From an uncultured Bacteroides sp. (GTDB lineage: Bacteria; Bacteroidota; Bacteroidia; Bacteroidales; Bacteroidaceae), in contig USPQ01000018.1 of NCBI GenBank assembly GCA_900556625.1, forward strand, positions 1 through 42,928: 42,928 nt of DNA. The letters run 5' to 3'. This document shows positions 1 through 8,600 of the stretch, piece by piece. Both the position numbers and the translations under genes were made by a program. A model generated the notes under the pieces. It saw only the letters and a list, made by a program, of their open reading frames with translations. It searched no databases and was not told the origin of the DNA. Numbering within the stretch: position 1 is the first letter of the stretch; the number at the start of each line of letters is the position of its first letter.

Positions 1-582
1 TACGTTTCCTGCCATGACGGTTTGTGCCTTGTTGATCGCTTGAAAGCAAGTATGCCAGAAGCTACTCCCGAGCAACTGGTCCGGCTTGATAAGCTTGCGC
101 AGACGGTAGTCTTCACTTCGCAAGGTATTCCTTTTATCTATGCAGGAGAAGAAGTGATGCGCGATAAACAAGGGGTGGATAATAGTTATAAGAGTCCGGA
201 TGCAGTCAATGCTATCGATTGGCGACGCAAGACGATGAACGGAGATGTTTTCATGTATTATAAGCGGCTCATAGATCTGCGTAAGTCCCATCCCGCTTTC
301 CGTATGGGAGATGCGGAAAAGGTTCGGAAGCATTTGGAGTTTCTTCCAGTGGAAGGACAAAACCTGATTGCATTCCGCCTGAAGGATCACGCGAACGGAG
401 ATAGTTGGGAAGATATTATCGTGGCCTTTAATTCCCGTATGACCCCTGCGCGTTTGGCAGTGCCTGCCGGAAAGTATACAGTGGTGTGTAAAGACGGGGT
501 GATAGATGTTCGCGGACTGGGAACACAGACGGGAGCGGAAGTGATTATTCCCGGTCAATCGGCTTTGATTATGTATCGGTAG
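1..582 (+). CDS. pulA: Type I pullulanase (GH13_14), C-terminal part
   Basis: This gene is cut by the left edge of the window and is open from base 1. The visible 193 residues begin with the barrel motif YVSCHDGLCLVDRL, which contains a conserved catalytic-site His-Asp pair of GH13 pullulanases. Next come SQGIPFIYAGEE and NSYKSPDAVNAIDWRR, both typical of type I pullulanases. The last roughly 80 residues resemble the C-terminal beta-sandwich of alpha-amylase family enzymes. The enzyme hydrolyses alpha-1,6 branch points in pullulan, starch or glycogen. The N-terminus is not visible, so I cannot say whether this copy is secreted or cytoplasmic. The following genes are pseudogenes, so it probably ends its own transcription unit, although I see no strong terminator just downstream. 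Confidence 0.93.
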   Translation, partial: YVSCHDGLCLVDRLKASMPEATPEQLVRLDKLAQTVVFTSQGIPFIYAGEEVMRDKQGVDNSYKSPDAVNAIDWRRKTMNGDVFMYYKRLIDLRKSHPAFRMGDAEKVRKHLEFLPVEGQNLIAFRLKDHANGDSWEDIIVAFNSRMTPARLAVPAGKYTVVCKDGVIDVRGLGTQTGAEVIIPGQSALIMYR

Positions 583-602
583 CCAGCTTTTTCAGCTTGA
601 AT

Positions 603-650
603 GTAACATAACAACAACTATTTGTAACATATGCATACGATGATGTAACA
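603..650. repeat. Three phased TGTAACA direct repeats
   Basis: TGTAACA occurs at 603-609, 623-629 and 644-650, so start-to-start spacing is 20 and 21 bp, about two helical turns. The first two copies extend to TGTAACAT. They lie about 50-100 bp upstream of a TAAGTTTG box (702-709) that could be the -7 element of the decayed transporter/GH43 unit. Same-face phasing suggests an operator for a dimeric or tandem-binding activator. That role is an inference. Confidence 0.5.
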
Positions 651-701
651 GACGAGAAACAATCTGAATCGTAATTCTTCGGTGGAGGGCAAGAAACTTC
701 T

Positions 702-709
702 TAAGTTTG
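702..709 (+). promoter_or_regulatory. Possible -7 box upstream of the transporter pseudogene
   Basis: TAAGTTTG matches the Bacteroides -7 consensus TAnnTTTG and lies about 80 bp upstream of the pseudogene start at 790. I found no convincing -33 box 19-21 bp upstream. Activator-dependent promoters often lack one. The rest of 583-789 holds no gene that I can support. Confidence 0.35.
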
Positions 710-789
710 CAACGTGATAGTCGGCAAGATTCGTCATTTTTTCTAACTATCGCGAAATAACTAAGAAGTAAAAGAAAAGCCAGAATGAA

Positions 790-1348
790 ATGGACTCTAC
801 AATGAAAATGAATGATGCTAAAGGTTTCTACAAGCTCTCCTGGCTCCAGCGTATAGGATTCGGCTCCGGTGATTTGGCGCAAAACCTTAATCTATCAGAC
901 CGTATGTATGTATTTGCTGATTTTTTATACGAATGTATATGGTCTCAAATCGGAGGTGGCAGCCGTGATGTTCCTTATCGTCAGGATAGTGGATGTCATT
1001 TGGGATCCTCTTGTAGGGGCTTTTGTTGATAAGCACAATCCTAAACTCGGCAAATACCGTTCATACCTTATATTGGGAGGGATTCCATTGACAGGTATTT
1101 TCTACAAAGCGGGTATGGCTCTTGGAGGTGTGGTGCCGGGACTTGTCATGGCATTTGTCGGATTTGATCAGACTAATGAGGTGTCACAATCACCTTTTGC
1201 CGAACAGGGAATACTGTGGCTTGTAGCTGTTATTCCTGCCTTGCTGCTTCTGGTGGCTATGTTCATTATATCTAAGTATGGACTAGAGGACGATGTGATT
1301 GATAACATCAATAGAGAGATAGAATTACGCCACAAAGGGGGCGAATAA
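790..1348 (+). pseudogene. Broken GPH (MelB-type) sugar/xyloside transporter
   Basis: The N-terminus (KLSWLQRIGFGSGDLAQN) is that of a glycoside-pentoside-hexuronide:cation symporter. Frame is lost at 885-887: removing one C from the run AAAACCTT restores DLAQN-LIYQTVCMYLLIFY. The second frame then runs through transmembrane segments and the loop DPLVGAFVDKHNPKLGKYRS to GGIPLTG. It jumps straight to IFYKAGMALGG, which in full-length relatives lies near the C-terminal third. The product would therefore be about 185 residues against the usual 450-490, with roughly 250-300 codons missing from the middle. Two independent lesions make this a pseudogene rather than a sequencing slip. With the adjacent GH43 remnant it resembles the transporter plus xylosidase units of xylan utilisation operons. 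The substrate is inferred from that context. Confidence 0.85.
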
Positions 1349-1380
1349 ATAAAAGAATATTTACTTAAAAATTGTTGTAT

Positions 1381-2077
1381 ATAAAAACAAACGGATCAAT
1401 ATTTTTTTTGCTTGTGATGGCGGCATTTCTTACTTATGGTGGTGAAGTAGCTTTTGCGCAAAACAATTCCGTTGGCTTTTCAATATGCACATGAGGCCGA
1501 TCCGGATTCTTGGCGTAATGATTGGCCGATGGCTGGGCGTAACTATTATATCTATTTTGGTGGATTGTGGGGCGGTCAACTTCGACGTTACAGGAATAAT
1601 AAGGCGTTGGAATCTGCCATTTTGCCGGAAGGTACGGAAGAAGCCTTGCCCACACGTGTAGCCCGTTTGAGAGAGGAGATGATGGAGTTTGCCGAAGAAC
1701 CACGCGGTGGTGATAATCGATAAAAATGGGAAACCGTTGACAGCCGGAGATACGGTCGCTGTTTTTTTGAAGCTTCGTGGATGCACAAGTATAACGGGAG
1801 ATATTATTTCTCTTATTCTACGGGAGATACCCATTTGTTTTGTTATGCGATAGGTGATAATCCATACGGACCATTCACTTATCAGGGAGTCATTCAGACT
1901 CCGGTAATAGGATGGACTACACATCATGCCATTGTTGAATTCAAAGGAAAGTGGTATTTGTTCCATCACGATTGTGTGCCATCAGGAGGGAAAACTTGGT
2001 TGCGCAGCATGAAGGTTTGCGAACTGCAATATGATGCGGACGGGAAAATCATTACTATTGACGGAATGGATGAATAA
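1381..2077 (+). pseudogene. Shredded GH43 glycosidase (xylosidase/arabinofuranosidase type)
   Basis: A signal-peptide-like stretch (FLLVMAAFLTYGG to AFAQNN, about 1384-1461) opens in one frame with ATA where ATG would be expected and soon hits a stop. Another frame (about 1454-1723) carries YYIYFGGLWGGQL and RVARLREEMMEFAEEPR. A third (from about 1750 to 2074) carries FFEASWMHKYNGRYYFSYS, TGDTHLF, GWTTHHAIVEFKGKWYLF and the C-terminus. These blocks lie in family order for a five-bladed GH43 enzyme but need frameshifts near 1470, 1705-1720 and 1750-1760. The whole is only about 230 codons against roughly 330 or more in relatives, so an N-terminal part of the propeller has been deleted. No intact product is possible. 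It lies 30-40 bp after the broken transporter, so the two were probably one operon. Confidence 0.83.
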
Positions 2078-2151
2078 CCCCGTTGGATAAACAAATCGGT
2101 TGTATGAATGGAAAAATGTTCGTGATAGGTCTTGTTTTGCTGTAAAATTGT

Positions 2152-2159
2152 TACCTTTG
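2152..2159 (+). promoter_or_regulatory. -7 box for the ModF-like ABC gene
   Basis: TACCTTTG is a perfect TAnnTTTG match 30 bp upstream of the ATG at 2189. A CTTG at 2131-2134 could act as a -33 box, but its 17-bp spacing is shorter than usual. Confidence 0.55.
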
Positions 2160-2188
2160 CGGTCGATAATTAAACAGAATATAAGAAT

Positions 2189-3643
2189 ATGAGTCAAAAT
2201 ACATTTAGCATGGCGGGGGGCGTAGCACGCAACCCGCTTGTGCGTTTAGCCAAACCCATCACGTCAACTATCGGAGCGAATGAACATATAGCTATTGTAG
2301 GTCCTAATGGTGGTGGTAAAAGTCTTTTTGTAGATACTTTGATAGGAAAATATCCTTTGCGTGAGGGAACGATTGAATATGATTTTTCTCCTTCGGCCAC
2401 TCAGACTGTTTATGATAATGTGAAATATATTGCTTTCCGTGATACTTATGGGGCAGCCGATACCAATTACTACTATCAGCAGCGTTGGAATGCTCATGAT
2501 CAGGATGAAGTGCCGGATGTTCGTGATATGTTGGGCGAAATCAAAGACGACAAGCTGAAAAATGAATTGTTTGAACTTTTCCATATCGAACCTCTTCTTG
2601 ACAAAAAGATAATTTTACTTTCCAGTGGTGAACTACGTAAGTTCCAACTCACTAAAACTCTGTTGACAGCACCTCGTGTGCTGATTATGGATAATCCGTT
2701 CATCGGTTTGGATGCACCTACCCGCGAATTATTGTTCTCCTTGCTTGAGCGTTTGACAAAGATGTCGTCGGTGCAGATCGTCTTAGTCCTTTCTATGCTG
2801 GATGATATACCTTCGTTTATTACTCATGTCATTCCTGTGGATAAGATGGAGGTCTTTCCTAAAATGGCACGTGAGGCTTATCTGAAAGCTTTTCATGACA
2901 GAGATACGGTTGATTCTTTTGAGGAGTTGCAGAAACGGATTATCAATTTGGCTTATGACGGAAATACCTACGACTCGGATGAAGTCGTGAAATTGAATAA
3001 GGTGAGTATTCGTTATGATGACCGTACTATCCTGAAAGAATTGGACTGGACAGTTTGTCGTGGTGAGAAGTGGGCATTAAGTGGGGAAAACGGAGCGGGT
3101 AAATCGACTCTATTGAGTCTGGTTTGTGCAGATAATCCGCAGTCGTATGCCTGTGATATCAGTCTTTTCGGGCGGAAAAGAGGAACGGGAGAAAGTATTT
3201 GGGAAATCAAGAAACATATCGGTTATGTCAGTCCGGAGATGCATCGTGCCTATCTCAAGAATTTGCCGACTATTGAGATTGTGGCCAGTGGTTTGCACGA
3301 CAGTATCGGTCTGTATAAACGTCCTCAACCGGAACAGATGGCTATCTGTGAGTGGTGGATGGATATATTCGGTATTGCAGATTTAAAAGATAAACCATTC
3401 CTGCAACTATCCAGTGGAGAACAACGTTTGGCTTTGCTGGCAAGAGCTTTCGTCAAAGACCCGGAACTGCTGATTTTGGATGAACCGCTTCATGGATTGG
3501 ATACCTATAATCGTCGCCGGGTAAAGAAAGTGATTGAGGCTTTCTGTCGACGCAAAGATAAGACGATGATTATGGTGACACATTATGAATCGGAACTTCC
3601 CGATACAATTACAAACCGTATTTTCTTGACGAGAAACCGATGA
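2189..3643 (+). CDS. ModF/PhrA-like double ABC ATPase
   Basis: Two ABC ATPase domains lie in one 484-residue chain with no membrane segment, the architecture of ModF/PhrA-like cytoplasmic ATPases. Domain 1 has Walker A GPNGGGKS (38-45), signature LSSGELRKFQL and Walker B LIMDNPF (D168-N169). Domain 2 has Walker A GENGAGKS (299-306), signature LSSGEQRLALL and Walker B LLILDEPLHGLD (D431-E432). The residue after the Walker B Asp is Asn in domain 1 and the canonical Glu in domain 2, so the two nucleotide sites are probably unequal. Function in Bacteroides is not established. Relatives are annotated as molybdate-related or photorepair-associated, mostly by homology. It stands alone with its own promoter, upstream of gpmA. 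Confidence 0.85.
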   Translation: MSQNTFSMAGGVARNPLVRLAKPITSTIGANEHIAIVGPNGGGKSLFVDTLIGKYPLREGTIEYDFSPSATQTVYDNVKYIAFRDTYGAADTNYYYQQRWNAHDQDEVPDVRDMLGEIKDDKLKNELFELFHIEPLLDKKIILLSSGELRKFQLTKTLLTAPRVLIMDNPFIGLDAPTRELLFSLLERLTKMSSVQIVLVLSMLDDIPSFITHVIPVDKMEVFPKMAREAYLKAFHDRDTVDSFEELQKRIINLAYDGNTYDSDEVVKLNKVSIRYDDRTILKELDWTVCRGEKWALSGENGAGKSTLLSLVCADNPQSYACDISLFGRKRGTGESIWEIKKHIGYVSPEMHRAYLKNLPTIEIVASGLHDSIGLYKRPQPEQMAICEWWMDIFGIADLKDKPFLQLSSGEQRLALLARAFVKDPELLILDEPLHGLDTYNRRRVKKVIEAFCRRKDKTMIMVTHYESELPDTITNRIFLTRNR

Positions 3644-3667
3644 AAGAATAAAATCAGCATTTTTAGG

Positions 3668-3700
3668 TATTGGCAACTCCTTCTTCTTTGGTGAACTTTG
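3668..3700 (+). promoter_or_regulatory. Probable gpmA promoter
   Basis: TATTG (3668-3672) and GAACTTTG (3693-3700) are separated by 20 bp, the usual Bacteroides spacing. The -7 box has GA instead of TA. It lies about 55 bp upstream of the gpmA start. Confidence 0.45.
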
Positions 3701-3754
3701 TAGCGAAACAAACTGTTCTATATATAACTAAAGAAGAAAGGAGACTAATAAAAA

Positions 3755-4501
3755 ATGAGAAAAATAGTATTGCTTCGTCATGGAGAAAGTGCTTGGAATA
3801 AAGAAAACCGCTTTACGGGTTGGACAGATGTCGATCTGACCGAAAAAGGAATTGCCGAAGCTGAGAAAGCAGGCGAGACATTGAAGGAGTATGGATTCAA
3901 TTTCGATAAAGCCTATACCTCTTACTTGAAAAGAGCTGTCAAGACGCTGAATTGTGTACTTGATAAAATGGATCTCGACTGGATACCTGTTGAAAAAAAC
4001 TGGCGTCTGAACGAAAAGCATTATGGCGATTTGCAAGGATTGAATAAAGCGGAAACTGCCGGGAAATATGGTGAAGAACAAGTGCTGATCTGGCGTCGTA
4101 GCTATGATATTGCCCCTAATCCGCTTTCGGAAAGTGACTTGCGGAATGCGCGTTTTGACTACCGTTATCATGAAGCTCCAGATGCCGAACTTCCCCGTAC
4201 CGAATCACTGAAAGATACCATTGAACGTATTATGCCTTATTGGGAATCGGATATATTTCCCAACCTGAAAACAGCCCATACTTTATTGGTTGTGGCTCAT
4301 GGTAACAGTCTGCGAGGTATCATCAAACATCTGAAACATATTTCTGATGAGGAAATTGTAAAACTGAATCTGCCTACTGCCGTTCCTTATGTATTCGAGT
4401 TTGACGAGAACCTGAATGTCTCTAATGATTATTTTCTTGGAAATGCGGAAGAAATCAAAAAAATGATGGAAGCGGTAGCCAATCAAGGAAAGAAAAAATA
4501 A
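3755..4501 (+). CDS. gpmA: 2,3-bisphosphoglycerate-dependent phosphoglycerate mutase
   Basis: At 248 residues this is the normal length for the cofactor-dependent enzyme, which interconverts 3-phosphoglycerate and 2-phosphoglycerate in glycolysis and gluconeogenesis in the cytoplasm. The histidine phosphatase signature LLRHGESAWNKENRFTGW is at the N-terminus, with H9 as the phospho-acceptor. The second catalytic histidine is H182 in VVAHGNSLRG. The blocks ERIMPYWESDIFP and NLPTAVPYVFEF are also typical. The ATG at 3755 starts right at the family N-terminus (MRKIVLLRHGE). The aldolase gene follows after 28 bp, so the two glycolytic genes are probably co-transcribed. Confidence 0.97.
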   Translation: MRKIVLLRHGESAWNKENRFTGWTDVDLTEKGIAEAEKAGETLKEYGFNFDKAYTSYLKRAVKTLNCVLDKMDLDWIPVEKNWRLNEKHYGDLQGLNKAETAGKYGEEQVLIWRRSYDIAPNPLSESDLRNARFDYRYHEAPDAELPRTESLKDTIERIMPYWESDIFPNLKTAHTLLVVAHGNSLRGIIKHLKHISDEEIVKLNLPTAVPYVFEFDENLNVSNDYFLGNAEEIKKMMEAVANQGKKK

Positions 4502-4529
4502 AGTGTTGTATATTAAAAAAAGTAAAGTT

Positions 4530-5582
4530 ATGAGTAAAGTAATTGATTTGTTAGGAGATAAAGCCGGATATTATCTGGATCACACTTGTAAGACGATTGA
4601 TAAGTCTTTGATTTATGTGCCTTCTCCCGATACGATAGATAAAATATGGGTTGATTCCGACCGTAATATAAAAGTGCTGAACAGCTTGCAAGCTATTCTC
4701 GGACATGGACGTTTGGCTAATTCCGGTTATGTATCCATTCTTCCTGTCGATCAGGATATTGAACATACTGCCGGAGCGTCTTTTGCTCCGAATCCTATCT
4801 ACTTCGATCCGGAGAATATTGTGAAATTGGCTATTGAAGGCGGTTGTAATGCGGTCGCTTCTACATTCGGCATTTTGGGAGCGGTGGCACGCAAATATGC
4901 CCATAAAATTCCGTTTGTGGTTAAACTGAATCATAATGAATTGCTGACCTATCCTAATTCGTATGATCAGGTGATGTTCGGCACAGTGAAAGAAGCATGG
5001 AATATGGGAGCTACGGCTGTCGGCGCTACTATCTATTTCGGTTCGGAACAAAGTCGTCGCCAATTGGTGGAAATCGCTGAGGCTTTCGAGTATGCTCATG
5101 AATTGGGGATGGCCACTATCCTGTGGTGTTATCTGCGTAATAGTGATTTTAAGAAAGATGGTGTGGATTATCATGCTGCTGCCGACTTGACCGGACAGGC
5201 TGACCGTCTCGGAGTTACGATCAAAGCAGATATTGTCAAACAAAAACTTCCTACGAATAATGGTGGTTTCAAAGCAATTGGTTTCGGTAAGACGGATGAA
5301 CGTATGTACACCCAACTGGCTTCGGAACATCCGATTGACCTTTGTCGTTATCAGGTTGCCAATGGTTATATGGGGCGTGTCGGTTTAATCAATTCCGGTG
5401 GTGAGTCGCACGGAGCTTCCGACTTACGTGATGCGGTTATTACAGCCGTAATCAATAAGCGTGCCGGAGGTATGGGGTTGATTAGCGGACGTAAAGCGTT
5501 CCAAAAATCGATGAATAAAGGTGTCGAATTATTGAATGCTATCCAGGATGTTTATCTTGATCCGGCAATTACTATTGCCTGA
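4530..5582 (+). CDS. fbaB: Class I fructose-bisphosphate aldolase (FbaB/DhnA type)
   Basis: This 350-residue protein matches the DhnA/FbaB class I (Schiff-base) aldolases that cleave fructose 1,6-bisphosphate into dihydroxyacetone phosphate and glyceraldehyde 3-phosphate. Recognisable blocks are LPVDQDIEHTAGASFAPNP, FVVKLNHNELLTYP and TIKADIVKQKLPTNNGGF. Lysines 232 and 237 in that last block are the candidate Schiff-base residues. RVGLINSGGESHGASDL is the phosphate-binding region. I chose the ATG at 4530 (MSKVIDLLGDKAG) over the in-frame start at 4503. The nine extra residues (MLYIKKSKV) are unlike the family N-terminus, and the A-rich AAAAAAAGTAAAG before 4530 serves as the initiation region. 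It forms an operon with gpmA and ends at a long hairpin. Confidence 0.94.
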   Translation: MSKVIDLLGDKAGYYLDHTCKTIDKSLIYVPSPDTIDKIWVDSDRNIKVLNSLQAILGHGRLANSGYVSILPVDQDIEHTAGASFAPNPIYFDPENIVKLAIEGGCNAVASTFGILGAVARKYAHKIPFVVKLNHNELLTYPNSYDQVMFGTVKEAWNMGATAVGATIYFGSEQSRRQLVEIAEAFEYAHELGMATILWCYLRNSDFKKDGVDYHAAADLTGQADRLGVTIKADIVKQKLPTNNGGFKAIGFGKTDERMYTQLASEHPIDLCRYQVANGYMGRVGLINSGGESHGASDLRDAVITAVINKRAGGMGLISGRKAFQKSMNKGVELLNAIQDVYLDPAITIA

Positions 5583-5596
5583 TTACTGATTATAGG

Positions 5597-5648
5597 AAAG
5601 TGAATATTCCGGTGACTGTGTCAACAGTCGGTGAATATTCACTTTTTT
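5597..5648. terminator. Long bidirectional terminator between fbaB and the HTCS gene
   Basis: AAAGTGAATATTC (5597-5609) pairs perfectly with GAATATTCACTTT (5633-5645). Inside it, GACTG pairs with CAGTC around a short loop. T-rich sequence follows on the + strand and A-rich sequence on the other side, so it can serve both convergent genes. It overlaps the HTCS stop codon at 5639-5641. Confidence 0.8.
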
Positions 5649-8600
5649 CGTTTCTCTTTGTATTGTGTGGGAGTTTCCCCTGTATATTGTTTGAAGGCTG
5701 TACTGAAATAACGTGAAGTGGTGAAGCCGACCTTCTCAGCTATTTCTGTAAATGTCATATCCGTTTCGGTAATGTATGCTATTGCTTTCTCCATTCTGAA
5801 CTTATTGATATAATCATTAGCCCCCATATCGGTCAGGGCTTTCAACTTATTGTAAAGTGAAGCCCGGCTCATACCGATTTCTTTGCAGATAAAGGCTATA
5901 TCCAAACTGCTGTTGTCCAGATTTTCTTGAATGATCTTATTCAACTTGAGCAGGAAGGTCTCGTCTGCCTGGCTGAACGTACTTTCTTCCGGTGCAGGGA
6001 TTACTCCGGCATTTAGGTATCTTTTCTTGGTAGACTCACGGTTTTTCAATCGGTTACAAATGATTTCCATAAGCATTTCTATTTCAAAAGGCTTTGTCAG
6101 ATAGGCGTCCGCTCCATTCTTGTAACCGCTTAATTGACTTTGCTGGTCGTCTCTTGCCGTCAGCAGAATAATAGGGATATGGCTGATTGTGATATCTTCC
6201 TTGATACTTTTGCAGAGTTCATATCCATTCATTCTAGGCATCATTACATCGCTGACAATTATGTCCGGAGTGTGACTTCTGATAAGTTGAAGGGCTTCTG
6301 CACCATTCGAAGCTATCACTACCCGTTTAAAGTATTCTCCCAACGATTTTTTCAGGAAATCTGTTAAATCCGGATTGTCGTCTACAACTAAAACTGTATA
6401 TGGAGTTGTATCGAAATCATCATTGCCGGGTGCTTGTTCATGGCTGTCGTCACTCATCAGTTCGTTCAGATAGGCTTTTGGTTGACAGATGATTTCTTCT
6501 GATTCTCGTCTCAACGGCAATTCAATGAAGAAAGTCGCACCTGCTTCCTGATTGTCGTATGCGCCAATGGAACCACCTTGCAATTCAACCAGAATCTTTG
6601 AATAAGACAGTCCGATTCCTGTTCCGTTTTGTTCTCCCGTGCCTTGATAGAAGCGTGTGAAAAGTTTTTGTGTGTTGACTTGTTTCAAACCGCTTCCTTG
6701 GTCAGTGATAGAAATACGTACTCTGTCTTTTTCAGGAAGCAATTCTGATATAATAGTGATTTCCGTATTCTCCGGGCTGTGTTTCAATGCATTGATAAGC
6801 AAGTTACTCAAAATAATTTCGCATTTGTCTTTATCGAAACTTACCGTTTCTATTTGCGGATCCAATTGATATCGGATACGTACGTTCTTGGCTTCTCCTT
6901 CACTGATGAAATCCTGTGAGATGTGTTCTATCCATTGGTTGAGGAAGTGAGGCTGTATCTGTATTTTACTTTCGCCCACTTCCATCTTTCGTACGTCAAG
7001 TACCATATTAATCAGGTTCTTCATCCGTTGTGACTGCCTGTAAATCGCCTTTATAGGAAGATATTGCGGCTCTTCGGGAGAGAGTGATTTCAATATCCGG
7101 CTAAGTGGGGCGTGTATCAATGTCAACGGTGTGCGTAGTTCGTGGCTGATATTAATGAGGAAACGTACTTTTTCTTCGTATACCTGTTGCTCATGCTCTT
7201 TCATCGCCCATTTTAACTTTTCTTCTTTGCGCTTCAAAGTCCTTCTGAAAGTCTCGATAATAACGACAGTAATGAGAACCGCACAGCTAAGGATGAACCA
7301 CCATGTGCGGTACCAGGGAGGAAGAATAGTCAATGCCAATACTTGTTGATTGGGAATCCAACTACCATCTTTTGCTGTGCAGGACGCTGTGATTTTATAA
7401 CTTCCTGGAGGAAGTGAACGTATAACCAATTCAGGGTTGTATGATTCTATTTGTTGGTCGTTCAGTCCTTCTATTTGATATCGGTATACTTTCTGTCGGA
7501 AGATGTCTTTTTCTTTTGACATGATCCGAATGATTATATTGCTGTTCCAAGGAGCGGAAATACTCGTTGGATTATTGTTTAGCTTATCATTGACGGACTC
7601 ACCATTGATGATGACATCCGATAGTTGAAGTTGGGGTATTTCGGTAGTGATTAAGGGTAGGGTACTATTGATGTGTAATAATCCTTTCACTCCGCCCATA
7701 TAGATATTGCCTTGTGAACTTAACAAACAGGGTTTGGATAGGTACTCGTTTTGAATGACACCGTCCGATTCGCCGAAAAGCACAAATTTCTGTTCTTTGA
7801 TTAGCCAGGCGAACAGCATATTATTGGTTCCTATCCATACTTTTCCTTGTTTGTCACACACAATCGATGTGACTTCCGAGAAAAGGGAGGTAGATATGGG
7901 AGTTTGTATTTTTTCATCGGGATTATAATGAAACAGCCCGTAATTATTTCCTATCCAGAAATGCCCATGTTCATCTAATGAAACAGAATTGATAATAGTG
8001 TCCTTGTGGCATTGATACAGAACTTCCAATCTGTTGGTGCGGTTATCCAACCGATAAATGTGCTTTATGTCGTTCAGATAAGTATAATTCCCATAATTTG
8101 TTATTGGTAAGAAAGTGCCGATAATGTCCAGTCCTTCTTGTTCGGTTGCAATATTGAAAGTGTGTTTCTTCAAGTCATATTGATAGACATGGTCTCCAAG
8201 TAACAGAATGCTATGAGGGTTATTGGAAAATAAATTGACTGTCTTTCCCCGCTTTCCGAGACGCATGGAAGTTTCCGAATCTATAATCATGAATGGCGTT
8301 TTCTTGCCTGTTGTCGGGTTGAATACGAATATTCCTTTTGAGAAAATGGAAACTAACAGATTGCCGGAAGTGAATGGACAAATGGAAGCGATTTTGTCTT
8401 CCCAAGTGGATGAGTAATGGGTGAATTTCTCTGTGATAGGATTAAAGAGATTAATACCTCCACCGTCTGTGCCCACCCAGATGCGGTCGTTCGATTCCTG
8501 ATAAAGACTGAGTACGGTATTATTACTTAATCCACGATTGCTGCCCGTCAGGACTTCCGTATAGGTTTTCATGGAAACTTCCCGGATATTGATCAATCCG

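Noticed and set aside
1430..1969. 179-codon open frame on the minus strand across the GH43 remnant
   Set aside because: No family resemblance; the + strand shows conserved GH43 blocks in order, so the minus frame is chance.
4503..4529. Upstream in-frame start for the aldolase
   Set aside because: It lies only 1-2 bp after the gpmA stop, leaving no room for a ribosome-binding site, and adds residues absent from the family; the A-rich initiation region favours ATG 4530.
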